Origin: Telmatactis stephensoni
Lineage: Eukaryota; Cnidaria; Anthozoa; Actiniaria; Isophelliidae
Reading direction: 5' to 3'
Assembly: GCA_029948255.1 (NCBI GenBank)
Contig: JALIZF010001785.1
Coordinates: 682,001-746,000, forward strand
Length of the DNA: 64,000 bases
In this document: positions 40,536-53,011 of the stretch, one piece after another
Layout: every line of letters begins with the position of its first letter
Numbering within the stretch: the stretch's first letter is position 1
The notes under the pieces: generated by a model
Told to the model about the DNA's origin: nothing
The model's database searches: none
Seen by the model: the letters and a program-made list of their open reading frames with translations, nothing else
Program-made: the position numbers and the translations under genes

Positions 40536-42408
40536 AAATCCCGTAATAGTTTTTTTTTTAAGTTAAGCTTCTTAGGAACTTTGACATCATTTTTGCTTCT
40601 TTGAGGAAGAGCCTGTCTTCTTAAAGACTCTTTCCTATGACCCTGATCCTTGACCTCCATGACTAAGTCATGAAAAACATATTTTGCCCAAAAGACTTAA
40701 TTTTTCCACCTGTAAAATAGTCATTTGTAAAAAAAATACAATTGGAATTTGCTAATATCTTACGTGGACTTTTACGTCTATTTTGTCACTCCGATGTCTT
40801 TCAAAGAAGCTAAAAGGTGTAAATAATCTGCAAATGGTCCTGACACTTATATGGCTTATGTGTATAAAGTAGACTCAGAAAACCTTTGCAGGAGTGAATA
40901 CTTGAGATAAAAAATCCAAAACCGCTTGGTTCAAAATTTTGTTTCGTCTTGTGATTCTTTGGAATTTTGACAAAAATGAAAATAGTTTTGATATCTCTGC
41001 GCACTCTCGGCGCACAATGTGATGACGTATTCATTCTGGCTGCTAGAGTTAAGATGAAATGAATAGTATCTAATGTAAGAAATTGAATTTAAGTTTATCA
41101 GTCTCAATTCTGCTAAAGAGCGTAAGCATAATAGATTTCACTGCATGAAGCCACGCATTAGACTGAAAAGTGAATAAATAAAAAAAGGAAGGGGGGGGGG
41201 GGAAAGGGGGGGGGGAAAGGAAAGACTAAAGTTTCAAACGAGTAGTTTTCATAACAGTCAATTTTCATGTCGGCAAGGTCAAATTAAAAATCAATAGTCC
41301 ATCAACATATTTTTCTCGAGTTCAACAAATATCATTAAAGACAATTTCAAGACAATTATTTAGTTGGGCTTGAAATAGTTAATGGGAAAATCCCGTAAAA
41401 GAAAGAAAGCCAGGAAATGCTTGTTACAATCAATGGAAAACTAAAAGAAATTAAAAGTTGATAAGCCTACTTGAATACTTACCCTTGACACATGGAAATG
41501 AAAGCATCTTTTGATCTTTCAAGAAGCTTTTTTCCCTTTTTAAAGACCTAAGTCAACACAATATTTAAAAATTGATCGCTTTTCTTGAGTTTTTGAAATT
41601 GAATTAGATTGTCTTTCTTGGTAATTAGATGGGTTGATGTGAAAGTCCACTCTTTCGACTTTATAACATAATCTGCTCAAATTAAAGACCTCAGGCCCTG
41701 TCAATGTATTGGAAAAGAATTAAAAAACAAAAATAATTGTCCATTTTCGTTGCAAGCTTTATTATGTGCAACATCTGAATGGTTTCCCGTGCAACTTAAT
41801 GGCTTTGTATTAGTGCTTTTCCCGCACCTAGAAGTGTTTTTTTACCTGCAGCGCTTAAATGGTTTTCTCTTTGATAAAATTAATATGCAGCAATTAACAC
41901 ACAAACCAATCTACTCGGTTTAATGAGAAAAGGAAAAAATAATATGTCAAAAGATCGTAGATTTTTCACTAAAATAACTAATAACTAATCCAGACAAAAA
42001 GAGTCTTTTTCACGGCTCAAGGTCCGGCCGGGGTTTTGGGTATTTAGTGCATGATTTTAATTCAGTATATACGGTATTTCTCAATTTTAGGGATGGGGTA
42101 AAACTTTCTTTACAAATTTAGGGTACATCGGTATCTTATTGCGGGAAAAAAATTCGAGTTGTAGCGAAAGACGTGATATAGCGCATTTCTAGTCTTTACT
42201 ACGTTGATTTTGTACTGCTGATTTACGTAGCAATGTTGTACGCAATATCATACTTTCGGTCCCATCTGATTCTATTACTGTATGTCTCTATATTGGATAT
42301 TTAGAGTTTGTTTAATACCATAATTTTACATTATCACGACAAATCTCGCAAATTAATTTGACGAGATGACCAAGACTTCACATTTGTGATTCACTGCTAC
42401 TTTTCCGG
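40536..42408. other. Intergenic, AT-rich
   Basis: Contains a poly-G/A tract (about 41186-41222). No gene or element could be supported. Confidence 0.5.
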
Positions 42409-42600
42409 CGATTTTTAGATAAATCCAGAAAGATATATTGAACTACAGTTATATATAGAAGATTCTTTTATAACTTGACGATTTTTAGATAAATCCAGAA
42501 AGATATATTGAACTACAGTTATATATAGAAGATTCTTTTATAACTTGACGATTTTTAGATAAATCCAGAAAGATATATTGAATTATAGTTATATATACTA
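42409..42600. repeat. 70-bp tandem repeat, 2.7 copies
   Basis: gacgatttttagataaatcc through tagaagattcttttataact recurs at 70-bp spacing. The first two copies are identical, so the duplication is recent; the third diverges at its end. Confidence 0.97.
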
Positions 42601-43421
42601 GAAGCATTTTTTCTCGAAAGTGAACCCCAGAATTTCTTCAGAAGTTGCGCGCAAATTAAGTCAGTACAAACTGGCAAACGTCAAAGGAAAGCCAATTTAG
42701 AGAAATAATTTTCATCCTTTTAAGACCCCCTATGTTTTTCGAGATAGCGATCAAAAAGCAATATAGGTAGTGTGAAAATAGCTTGTAGAGCTGTAGAGAA
42801 AAAGATACGGGGAAATGAATCTAGAAAAACAATTTCCAATGTTTCAGTTTAACATCTTTATGTTAGGTTATATCCTAAAACCAGTTACTCTCACCCGTGC
42901 AAGAACAATATTTAAGCGTGAAAATCAATCATACCGCATCGCAGTAAACATGATTGCACGTGCATACAATATTTGTAATGATAAACATTATGTCACTAGA
43001 TTTCCAATGTCTTTATCTATCTTAATGTGTTTTTAGATTTAATTTGTTTTTCTTTAAAAGGTGTCAGCTTTATCAAATGTGCACAGCGCTTAGTACGTGA
43101 TCAGAACAGTGTAGCTTCCAATAGCTATAGGGTATAAGCTAGTCGAGACAAAAAGAAAGTGATTATATTATCTAATAACATAGACATCTTGTACAAAAAC
43201 ACAAGGCTTGAACTACTCAACTGTCCAATTACTTTACAATCCCACACGGTTATTAAACCTCCAAACAAAACCACAATATCAAACCTTGAAGGTCGGGCAA
43301 AATGTACAAAAACCCAGCAGATGATAAAAGTCTAAATCATAATACAATTTTATTAACCAGAGGGACTATTATTTAAAAGATCAAGACTCAAAGTCCATTT
43401 CATTAGGCCCCTCTAGACGAA

Positions 43422-44951
43422 TTGATTTCGCTAGCTTTGGCTAAGTTACCGGATGTACGTAGTAGTACCATGGCAACGAGGGTTTGTTTGGCAGGTGCGA
43501 ATGGCCACTGGCCGTTTAGTACAATAGCATATCTTAATAGTTTTTCCATTCTCATTGAAGACAGTCTTAGTATATACACACAACATCTTATAGAATACAC
43601 ACGAAGTTTGTTCGGCATTGCCATAACTTCGTCAAAGATGTCCTTGGAAGGTTCATCGTCGATGCAATGGCGACAGCTTCGAGGCGAGGACGATTTCCTT
43701 TCAAGATGCGTGAATTTGAGCTGGGAAGGAGATTCTGAGTGGAATTTTACGGACGAAGCTACAGATATTTTGAGTTTTGAGTGCGATGGTTTAAACTTGG
43801 CTCTGTACAGTCGAGCGCCATCAAGAGAGGAAATTTTTGGTAGAAGTCGTTCAAGAAAATCAAGTTGGGAAAAGCCTGTTGGTTATATCATGCAACTCAA
43901 GCCTAAAGCTTTTGTTAATCTTGAGAAGTTCAAATCGTCTTACTGGGGAAGGTTTCTTTCTAGAGAAGCCGCAAACAAAGAATCATCAACTGATGAAATA
44001 TGCCATGAGCAGAAAACAGAAAGGACACAGAGCAGGAATCACTGTGAGAAAGAAATGGAAGACGTCGAGAACAGGGAACAAAACGCCAATTTAACAACTA
44101 ATCCATCATTCCTTAAACGTTCCAAAAGTGTTGACGATGTTCGCAAAACCTCTAACTGTGCACCACAAAGCTCAAAATCCAGAAAGGATGTCGTGCTGTC
44201 AAAACAAACATCTAAAAATAGACTGACAAGCCCTAATTCTCAAATTAGACAAGGAACTGGCCCAAAGCATTTTTCTATCTACAGCCAAAGTTTTCCTCTC
44301 AATTCAAGATTCATCTCAAAGACGTACTATCCCATGAGCTACTGGAAACCGAGCAAAAGTTTTCCTCTGACTAAAGAAGGAATGCATAGCACTGGTGAAT
44401 CTGAAAGTAGTGTACTGGACAAGAAACTTCATTTTGAAAAATGCACTAAGGACAATGACATTGAAAAAATTCGACGCAGATTCAATACAGAGAAACATTT
44501 TAGGTCCTGGATTTGGGATGAACCAGAGGAGAAGCCCATCCAAACAGCAAGGACAATCAAAAAAAGACTAAGTGACCTAAACCAAGATAACAAAAAACGC
44601 ACCGTCAGTGACAGCTGGAGAGCCGACAATTGTAAACAGCATAAAAATAGCAAGAATAATTTGAAAGAAGAAAAAGCAAGCAGAAAAACGCCAGTTCAAT
44701 CTGCAGGGGGTGATATTCTGAATTGCAGCACTGTCTCTCTCCCTGCTATCTTAAGTCAAAGTATATCTCTACCTGATAAAAAACTGACAAGAAAAAGATT
44801 TGGACAGCTCCCAAGTCTTTCCTGCGATGATCTTTTGAAGCAATATAAAAAGCAACACGATGAATTTATCAAGGAAAATGCCAAGGAAAGAGTCGAAAAG
44901 AAGGCCATGATGAAAGTGTCCAAAAAAACTAATTATATAACATTTAACTGA
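43422..44951 (+). CDS. Hypothetical basic, Ser/Lys-rich protein, 509 aa frame
   Basis: This is the longest uninterrupted frame in the window. The most natural start may be the internal ATG at 43638 (MSLEGSSSMQWRQLRGEDDF), giving 437 aa. The N-terminal third is mixed and rich in aromatic residues (VNLSWEGDSEWNFTDEATDI); the rest is polar, with Lys, Ser, Arg and Asn. A short motif of the form S-(K/Q)-S-(V/F/I)-(P/D/S) recurs: RSKSVDDVRK, SQSFPLN, SKSFPLTK, SQSISLPDKK. No membrane segment, signal peptide or known domain is seen. RSKS is a possible kinase or 14-3-3 type site (inference). It ends KTNYITFN, with no intron visible. No function is assigned. Confidence 0.75.
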   Translation: MISLALAKLPDVRSSTMATRVCLAGANGHWPFSTIAYLNSFSILIEDSLSIYTQHLIEYTRSLFGIAITSSKMSLEGSSSMQWRQLRGEDDFLSRCVNLSWEGDSEWNFTDEATDILSFECDGLNLALYSRAPSREEIFGRSRSRKSSWEKPVGYIMQLKPKAFVNLEKFKSSYWGRFLSREAANKESSTDEICHEQKTERTQSRNHCEKEMEDVENREQNANLTTNPSFLKRSKSVDDVRKTSNCAPQSSKSRKDVVLSKQTSKNRLTSPNSQIRQGTGPKHFSIYSQSFPLNSRFISKTYYPMSYWKPSKSFPLTKEGMHSTGESESSVLDKKLHFEKCTKDNDIEKIRRRFNTEKHFRSWIWDEPEEKPIQTARTIKKRLSDLNQDNKKRTVSDSWRADNCKQHKNSKNNLKEEKASRKTPVQSAGGDILNCSTVSLPAILSQSISLPDKKLTRKRFGQLPSLSCDDLLKQYKKQHDEFIKENAKERVEKKAMMKVSKKTNYITFN

Positions 44952-44954
44952 AAG

Positions 44955-46440
44955 TTTAATCTATTGAGTCAATGGTTTATTTTTTTTTATTTTTAAGTCC
45001 AGCAGAGATCTTGTCTGCTCCATTTAGTCGCAAAAAAACTTTTGACTTTTTCATTTAACTATCACTTCCGAGGACATAGAATTACTTAAGTAAATGGTAC
45101 TAATTATATAGTCAGGCTACTTTCAAACTAATTCGATTAAATTAGAAACTCCCATCTTTATATCCGGTCAGGCCACTCTTAAAATGCTTTTTTCGCTTGT
45201 CCATAGCGCAAAACCGGAGAAAAAAATGATGTGCCTTTTCAAATTTATCCAAAACCGTGTGTACTTAAGCTCACAGTTATGTAATCTTTCATCTCACGTG
45301 TGAATTTTTGTTTATCTATTTTTGTTTTGAATCGTTCTAACCTCATTATACTTAGCGTACCTGTAAATATTTAGACTTTACAACGTGAATGACTTGTAGA
45401 ATAATAAAACAATTATCGTTGAAGTCATTACATCAAATTACACAACCACAAACATTCAAGGTTACTTCGTGAATTATTAGGAGGTCTTTTCCGTGTAGGC
45501 GATCTTGAACGAGGTCTCAAACCTAGTAATAAAAATAGGGAATTGAACGACTTGTGTTGTTTGATGGATCGACTGAATATATTACTGTCGTAACTCAGCT
45601 TTTTCTATTTCCAGTCAAGCAAATAAGAGCCAAGTGCAAGAATTGATCAATGCTATATGAGACAGTACTTCATGAGAATATTTATTGACAGTTTCATCAC
45701 CTTTGGTTAACTTATGCGCGGTCAAAAATGAAGAGTTTTGCATGTATTTTTGACTGGAGGCCTAGATAGCCTCCTTGTGGTGCATTTTCAAAATTTCATC
45801 TAAAAACCTTCAAAATTTCAAAGAGTTGCTCTTCCAGAATACTATTAACAGCAACCATTGTGAAAGTAGTGTATTATTATGGACAGCGCAAGTTTATTAA
45901 CAAAGGGCGCGAATGGTATTCTGGTAATGAGATGTAATGACGTCATATACTGAACCAAATCTTATCATTTTCCCTATAATCTTTTTTGACTGTCATTCCT
46001 AAAGACTTTCATGTTTGCCTAAAGAAATAATTATCAGTAATGTCGAAACCTTTTAAATACTGACAATGCTTGATTGCCGATAATAAGTGTTGAAGATTGA
46101 CTGTGTGGTCTGATGACGTTATATCGATGTAACTGATCTTGCTCTTATTTTTCATAAAGCTCGTTACTAGATCTTTCAAGATCTGTGTCAACTCTTAAGT
46201 CCAAGTGTACTAGAAAAATCCTTAGATTCATGTCTGATAAAGGTTTTAACGTCAAGATAACGTAGCTTAGATTCCTATACTGACAGCACAAGGAGAATTA
46301 TCGTGAGAAAAACTGATGATGTCATAGTCGATTATTATATACGGCTTATCACAAACTTCTTTTGACTCTTTCAGGCATAATTATAAATAAAAGTTGGCTG
46401 TCCGATAAAGAATAATTAATGCATCATTGTCTGATTTTTA
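44955..46440. other. Intergenic; possible LRR remnant on minus
   Basis: The minus-strand frame 46191-46009 contains LLSAIKHCQYLKGFDITDNY, which has LRR-like spacing, but no neighbouring repeats or splice sites support a gene. Several CRE-like sites occur: tgacgtca at about 45940, tgacgtta at about 46113. Confidence 0.35.
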
Positions 46441-46620
46441 ATTTTTATTTGTTTTTTCTCTTTCTTCTTGCTTTATTTCTTTCTTTCCTTCCTTCCTTTC
46501 TTTGCTTCTTTCGTTCTTTCTTTCTTTCTTAATTTCTTTCTTTCCTTTTTCGCATCTTCTGCCTTTCATTCATTCTTACTTTCGTTTTCCTTTCCTTCTG
46601 CCTTCCTTCCTATCTTTGAA
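46441..46620. repeat. Pyrimidine-rich (TTTC)n/(CCTT)n tract
   Basis: About 180 bp of almost pure C and T on the plus strand. Confidence 0.9.
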
Positions 46621-46852
46621 ATTAAGCTAGCTTTCGATCTGATATAATGATTACGGAAGAAGAGGAAATCATCTGCTTTGGTCTTCAGAGCAAACACATC
46701 TAATGACGTCATGGCCTTAAGCAACCATCATCGTCAAGGCGGATTTTTGCTGCTAGATGTCTTATATCATAATGTCATATCGCTGCTCCTACTGCTGCTG
46801 CTGCTGTTGTTGTTGTTGTTTGTTTGTTTGTTTGTTTTCGTTTTTCGAGGAG

Positions 46853-47105
46853 GCAGCATGGCCGAGTGGTCAGAGCGTCGTCGGTCTCCCAATCTGGTGG
46901 TCCCCAGTTCGATTCCCCGCTCTGGCTACTAGCTGAGACTGAATTTGTTCCGATTTCGATTAGGTTCAAATTTAGTTTCTCGGTCATGCTTGTAATATAG
47001 CCAACTGCTTCGCCTCCTCGCCAGTTGGGATTCTTAGCTACTTTATGTTGTTATTATACTTTATTTCATTTCAGTTCATTTCAACCGCATTTGATTATTA
47101 TTTTA
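46853..47105 (+). mobile_element. tRNA-headed SINE family 2, copy 3
   Basis: A box tggccgagtgg (46859-46869), B box agttcgattcc (46906-46916), same body and tail as 32137-32400. It follows (CTG)n/(TTG)n repeats (46783-46840). Confidence 0.92.
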
Positions 47106-48520
47106 TTTTATTTATTTATTTATTTTTTCTGATTCGTGACACTAGTTCATCTGCTTGGATCAGAATGGCTTCACATGCTAAAAGACATCCTCTTCTAGCA
47201 CAGTCTACTCGGAAAAATTCTAATGAGAGATTGAAATTTCTTGATCGTCAGAACTAGATATATACTGCGTGCAAGGGAAACTGATCCGTCTTAAATACCA
47301 ATTATCTTCATTACAACGCTAGATCCCTGTAGGTTAGATGGAGCGTAACGTTTTACACCACCAACCGTCAAAATAAAGAAATAAATGAACTGTCAAGCGA
47401 CAAGATGTTGCAGTTACTATAAAAAATGCCGACATTTTTGCGTCAACCATCATAAAGCCGAATTTTTAACCGGCAACTGCTACTTCCCTATTGAGACCTC
47501 TAGATTCATCAATTGAAAAGTCTAACTTCAAGATCCACTTTGAAGAAGGAAACGCCTGTCTACGCTTTGCTAGCTTAAGTCTTTCTTGATTGTTTGGTTT
47601 GGTTTGGTTTTAGTTGAGATTGACAATATATAGATCAGTTTTACCGACAATCTATTGAATAAAATAATGCTTTTTAAATTCCCTGTAAATTCAAATGCTT
47701 CTCTTTGTAAATTAAAACGTGCCGATTTTGTCGTGTGTTAGTGTGGGGAAATGATCAGTCACCAGCTGTCAGTTGAATTAGACGATTTCGGCAACTAACG
47801 GTAAGAAAACAAGATTGAAATTAAATGTGCTTATTCCACGTGAAGACATCATCACGTTTTGACTGTGAAAGCCTATCGTATGAACACGTCAGGTTAGTCA
47901 TTAAAGGACATTAAACTTTTGATGTTTATAAAGAGCTCCAAGAGATAACCAAATGAGACGAAGCTGGATGATACTACTTAGGGGTTTTAGTTTAATCTTC
48001 AAGCAAAGATATAAAGATTTGCTTTTAAAACACGTGGATTTCCAATTAACTTTTAGCAATTTCCATGCAGCTGCATTCTATTTTTATTACAATACAATAC
48101 AAACAATACAATATATTTTTATTTAGTACCATAATTTTACTTATGTATTTACATGGAGACTGGAAAAAAAAAACAGAATTAAGTTAGGTACATGCTACTA
48201 TAATATCCACTGGGCCGTTAAACTAGTAGATAGGTAGCAGACTTTTTATTTGATATAGTTTAAAGATTTTGTAGAAAATACGATAGAAAAGGCAAAGAAA
48301 ACAAAAACACACACACAATGACTCACAATAAAGATATACTAAGTGAAATATTGTACAATAGAGAAAGCTAAATATATATAATTAAGATATTTTTAGAAAA
48401 CGACAAGTTGCAGTATATAAGGCAGGCTTATTATATATATTTGAATGAATATTTGAACTACAATATTTGAATGAAAAAAGGTAAATAAAGACTTTATTTT
48501 GACGCACGCTTTCAATTAAT
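47106..48520. other. Intergenic, AT-rich
   Basis: No gene or element recognised apart from simple A/T and aatac runs near 48090. Confidence 0.5.
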
Positions 48521-48523
48521 TTA

Positions 48524-48787
48524 TATACACCTATTTCAGAAAAGGTTGTCAGAGCTAAAGGCGATAGGAGATAGGCCACTCCACTATTCACGGTTGGGTT
48601 TTCTATTTGCTTTTATTATCGATTTTATTAAGAAAGTCAACAATCAGACATTCATATCCAATGTTCGAAATAAAACGAACGGAATAACGAGGCAGTTTTT
48701 AAAACTTCTTGATTACTTCAGAGTTTGAATGACCTATCTCCTATCGCCTTTAGCTCTGACAATCTTTTTTGAAATAGGTATATATAT
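48524..48787. mobile_element. 264-bp TIR element
   Basis: Ends tatacacctatttcagaaaa and gaaataggtatata are inverted, continuing with tgtcagagctaaaggcgata and its mirror for about 55 bp. Confidence 0.93.
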
Positions 48788-49164
48788 CTGAAAATAGTGC
48801 AAGAACAGTCCACATCACCATTCATTTATCAGTGGTGTTCAGCTCTCACAAAAGCGTCAATCCTTGCTAAAAATATATCCAGTCGCAGAATACCAGTCTT
48901 CAAACTTTCACTGATTGTCAAATGACATCCTTGTAAAATTGATATGTAATCGATTCAATAAGATTTCAATAAGAAAACTGAGTTTGTGCTGAAATTTAAA
49001 TGTTCAAAGTTGAGATATTGCGCAATTTATTTTGATTTATTCATTTAGCATTCTATATTCATGAAATCAAGATTTTTCATCAAACTAGAATATCTATGTG
49101 TATAGAAAAACAAAAAAGATTAAAATATGAAAATACTTTTGGAAAAAAGAAGAAAAAAAAGAAA
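48788..49164. other. Intergenic, nothing called
   Basis: AT-rich with A-rich tract before 49165. Confidence 0.5.
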
Positions 49165-49169
49165 AAGAA

Positions 49170-49475
49170 AATGGCCTCGACAGGGCTCGAACACTAGACC
49201 TTTAGTTTCTGCCAGGTGAGCACCCCCCGGATACTAGAAAGGAAAATTCAAATAAATTGGAAAAAAATGAAAAGAATTGGGACGATTCTCCCGAGACATT
49301 CTGAGAAGCTGAGACATCGAATCGACTTACGTTACGGATGAAGATTTCGGCCCCATCCACGCTATCCCGGTGCTACATATTACAGTTATCTTAGCCCGAA
49401 GGCCAGGGAGGGAGACGATATCCGGACCCTAATCCATACCTTTAGATATCACCTTAGACCGCTGCGCTACCTAGA
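49170..49475 (-). mobile_element. tRNA-like element split by a 240-bp insertion
   Basis: On the minus strand, an A-box-like tagcgcagcgg (about 49454) and a B box gttcgagccct (about 49185) are separated by too much DNA for one tRNA. The 8-mer acctttag occurs at both break points (49198-49205 and 49438-49445). Removing the insert with one copy of the 8-mer brings the boxes to a normal distance of about 26 nt. Confidence 0.5.
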
Positions 49476-51894
49476 CACTTAATATTTATAATGTCTAATC
49501 GGGGTAGTCTATTCGGCGAAGTTTCATTGTACTGATGTTCTATTGTTCTGTTACTCCTTTGGGACATGATCGGACCAATCAGAATCTAGGTTTCCCACCT
49601 ATTTCCACCGGGAATACTATTTTTGGGTATTAAAGAATTTGGTTTTGGTCAAGATTACAAGACGTCGAAACACATACGGGATTCCTGATTGAAAACTAAA
49701 GGTGTAGAGGAGTACTGGGTCCCTATAAAGACAGCAAAGCAATATGGCGGTCATTTTGAACAGTTCGAAGTTATGTTTTCCATCAAGGTAAGTAATGGAT
49801 TCTTCAGATCAACTACGTTCTATTTTTGCTCTCGTACTTGTATGTCTTGTATTGTAATTTATCAAATAAGATAGATTTCTGGAATTCTCCTGATCTGTAT
49901 TGTTGTACCGAATTTTCTTGAAACTTTTCTCAGTACTTGAACCACTGTAGTGCCAATTAACGCCAACTCAAATCCGGGTTTAAGTTAAACTAGTAGCATT
50001 ACTTTAGTCTGTAAGTTCCTGAGGATCTTTACGTAAAAAGATTTATCATCATCAGTAGCTTCAGTAATAAACTCCAGTAAAGGATAAGCTTCAGTAAAAA
50101 CAAGTTGAATATCATCCTGCATGATTTGTAAAAGGCCCCGCGACTTATCCCAAAGGAAGCACAGATTGGACAAAATTAGATTAGTTGTAAAACCACCAAA
50201 TATTCACATCAAGGTTGCCCCCAAAACGTCCTTCGCGGTCTAGTCGCGTTGTTAAGGCCTCTCGTACGACCAGCCTTTTGAAATGGGTGTGTATATCTTG
50301 TGGTTTGATTTTTCCGCTGTTTTCAGTTTTCTAAGGGTTGTTTCAGGGCCCTCTTTAGAGTTTTGTGGTGGGCACGTTATGTATTTACATGTATTTAGGT
50401 TCAGTAGTTCTGGAAGGATTGCATTTGAAAAAAACAAAGTAACATCAAGCGAAGTTATACGGGAAAAACTCTTTGACTTATAGATAAACTTTTTAAATTG
50501 TTTTTCACAATATGAGATGAATAAATGGATGGATGAAGAGAACTGGAGTCAAAGAACGATGAAATTCATTATTCGGCCGGAGGGGAGGGGGAAATCGAAG
50601 AGACCCCAATCATTCTGTTTCCAGCCAGGTAAGGATATTTTATAATAAAGTGTGAATAGTTCGTGCAATAGTAAAAGTACAATCTTAAAACAAGTATATT
50701 GCAGTGAGCATTTCTACGTTATATCACCTGCAGCAGCCCTTTTCATCGGGTAACGGAGTGTTGCATGACAAGCTCTCGTCACGCAACGGAGCGCTGCTGC
50801 TTGACGAGCCTCAAAAGGGCCACGAAGAGGACTACAGTTACTAAGACACGCTTTGACATATTAAGATTGTAAGGCCCGTCGATCAGTGCAACTCTTCATC
50901 AGTACAACGTTGCATCGTTTGTGTTTCCAGCCCTGCACCTTTTGCGCGCGACATTTTCAGAAATAGAATTGAGTTCTAATCATCTGGAACGTTGCGCACA
51001 ATGAGTTGTATGCGTCGCCCCCATGTAACAAAGACAATTCTGCAGCAACAACTACTAGGACAACAACTTAGTACTACCTTTCTTGCAACGTTGTGGCAAC
51101 AATGTGTATCAAAGAACAGCTTTTCAGAATCGATCTTGTCATGAGACAATGAGATGTGTGCGATCATGAGGCACCCACACCCAAATCATCTTGTTCCGCG
51201 CAACGTTGCAAGAAAGTTACGATGGTTAACTGAATGAGCATTATACCTGATAGTCTCACTAGTTTTGCAGTACTCGTCTTTTCTCTCGTCAGAGAGGTAA
51301 TTATCTCGATCCTATTGACTGTGTTAATTGCCTTTATGCTTACTTTGCCAGGATCAAGGAGATCCCAAGCTGTCTATGTTGATAGAGCCGAGATAACTCG
51401 ATCCGCGTCCGTGCTGCTTTACCGTAAGGTGTCTCGACATGTCAGTTGGTCAGTGATTTTGAAGTGAAGTAGGAAGTTTATGAGGTTAGCTTAGCTTTAC
51501 CAACTATGTGGTTGTTATACCATATTTATAACATAGGTAATATATAACGCGCGTTCTGATTGGATGATAAGCGCGCGCGAGCGTGCGTCCAGAACTCGAT
51601 AAAGGATTATTAATTATCATGAACCGCGAGCTCTCCAGAAGGATTTCGCATTGTCCGACGCTTTGGACCGTTCTTTCCAACATCTAGCAACAGGAAATCC
51701 TTCTGAAGAGCGGCCCATGACTGCGTCAACAGATCCGTCAAACTGATGCACTTATCGGGAGCCTTACGCTAACAACAAAGTATAGTCACTAACGACCTTG
51801 GTAAAGCCAACTGCATAGACTCTTCCAGCTTCACATCGATTAGAAGAGAACTATCAGATTAACACACGATTTCTGATCAGGAATTTCAGATCAC
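49476..51894. other. Intergenic with scattered repeats
   Basis: 50880-51220 has caacgttgca/tgcaacgttg-type motifs on both sides (gcgcgacattttcag, ccgcgcaacgttgcaag), related to the ggtaatacgagcaaca elements. No gene supported. Minor frames here match nothing I know. Confidence 0.4.
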
Positions 51895-51999
51895 GTATAC
51901 GAAATCTCTCCAACTCTACAAACGCTGAAGAGCATCAGTGAAAGAGTTAACCAAATGAAAGCTCCAGGACCCGATGGTATCTCAGCAAAAAGTCCATGA
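51895..51999 (+). pseudogene. Non-LTR retrotransposon reverse transcriptase remnant
   Basis: In one frame the text reads TLKSISERVNQ then MKAPGPDGISAK before a TGA. KAPGPDGI is a hallmark of LINE reverse transcriptases near the start of the RT domain. Flanking sequence is too decayed to follow. Confidence 0.75.
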
Positions 52000-52040
52000 C
52001 CGTAAACTCATCAACAAAATCAATGTCTAAGCCTGGTTTA

Positions 52041-52098
52041 AACCAATCAAAATCGTGCGGTGACGGTGCCGTTTTTCCAGTAATACGAAATCTGCTCT
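52041..52098. mobile_element. MITE family R, partial copy
   Basis: ggtgccgtttttccagtaat and acgaaatctgctcta match the right end of the copy at 24269-24419. Confidence 0.55.
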
Positions 52099-52868
52099 AA
52101 GGCATTTTTGTCCCTATCTTCGCGTAAACTCTCACCCGACTATTCTGTAAAACCCGTCTCGTCGCCGGCGACGAAACTGTCTATGTAAATGCGCCATAAA
52201 CCGTTTATTCCGCGCTTGCATTATGCAACACTGCACTCTGTTAATGCCTCTGTGTGTTGGAATGTTCGCAATGCAACCTTTTATTGACCATACAAGAAAA
52301 GAAAGAATTGACGGCTCCTTTGACCATACACAGTAAAAATAATCTTTTCTTTAGCTACTTAAACCACAACTTAAAGTTAATAATTTGGTCGAAGATGCGA
52401 ATGAACTTGTGGTTTTAACGTGAATTATACATGCACTTTAACGGAAAAAAAATCGGACTTACCATACTAATACCCCAATACTCAAACAAGAAGAAAACGT
52501 ATCTATTAGGGTTTTTACCACCTTGTAATTCGCTGAATAATGATATATGTGTTCAATCTGTCAAGAACGTCTCAAAAATTCTGGCGCCAAAATCCTCCCG
52601 GGTAAAAGCTTTCAAAAATGGTTTTAAAAAGATCACAACTATAATAACTTAATCACTAATTGGTTTCGACTAGTCTAGTTTTTGTAAATCATGTTATTGA
52701 TAACTTTTGTTAATGAGTTTTGCAGAGATTTCTTTTGTGTCATTTCCCTTTTTACGATTACTGCATATCTTGAAAAGAATAGCTCTTTGTTTTCGTTTGT
52801 GTAGCTGAGTTAATCTTGGTATTGAAATTACGTTTGTCCTGAGTCAACAGGGATTACTCAACGTACGT

Positions 52869-52876
52869 TTCCCACG
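52869..52876 (-). promoter_or_regulatory. CSL (Su(H))-like site upstream of the HES gene
   Basis: TTCCCACG, reverse complement CGTGGGAA, matches the CSL consensus YRTGRGAA. It is about 95 bp upstream of the HES ATG. A near match (CGTGGAAA) is at 52919-52926. Position fits a Notch-responsive promoter, but single sites occur by chance. Confidence 0.4.
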
Positions 52877-52969
52877 GTTCACATTAATGGAAGAACTCAG
52901 GTCGAACGGACGAATACGCGTGGAAAGCTTGTGCGCTGGTAATCTCGTTAAACAAGAAAATTATTCAAG

Positions 52970-53011
52970 ATGAGTGAAGGCTACGAGCTTGAAAGACAGA
53001 AAGCAAAGAAG
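52970..53011 (+). CDS. HES: HES-like exon 1
   Basis: Encodes MSEGYELERQKAKK; donor AAG|GTACAG. Confidence 0.85.

Noticed and set aside
46009..46191. LRR (NLR-type) gene fragment
   Set aside because: One LRR-like stretch only, with no flanking repeats, splice sites or NACHT sequence.
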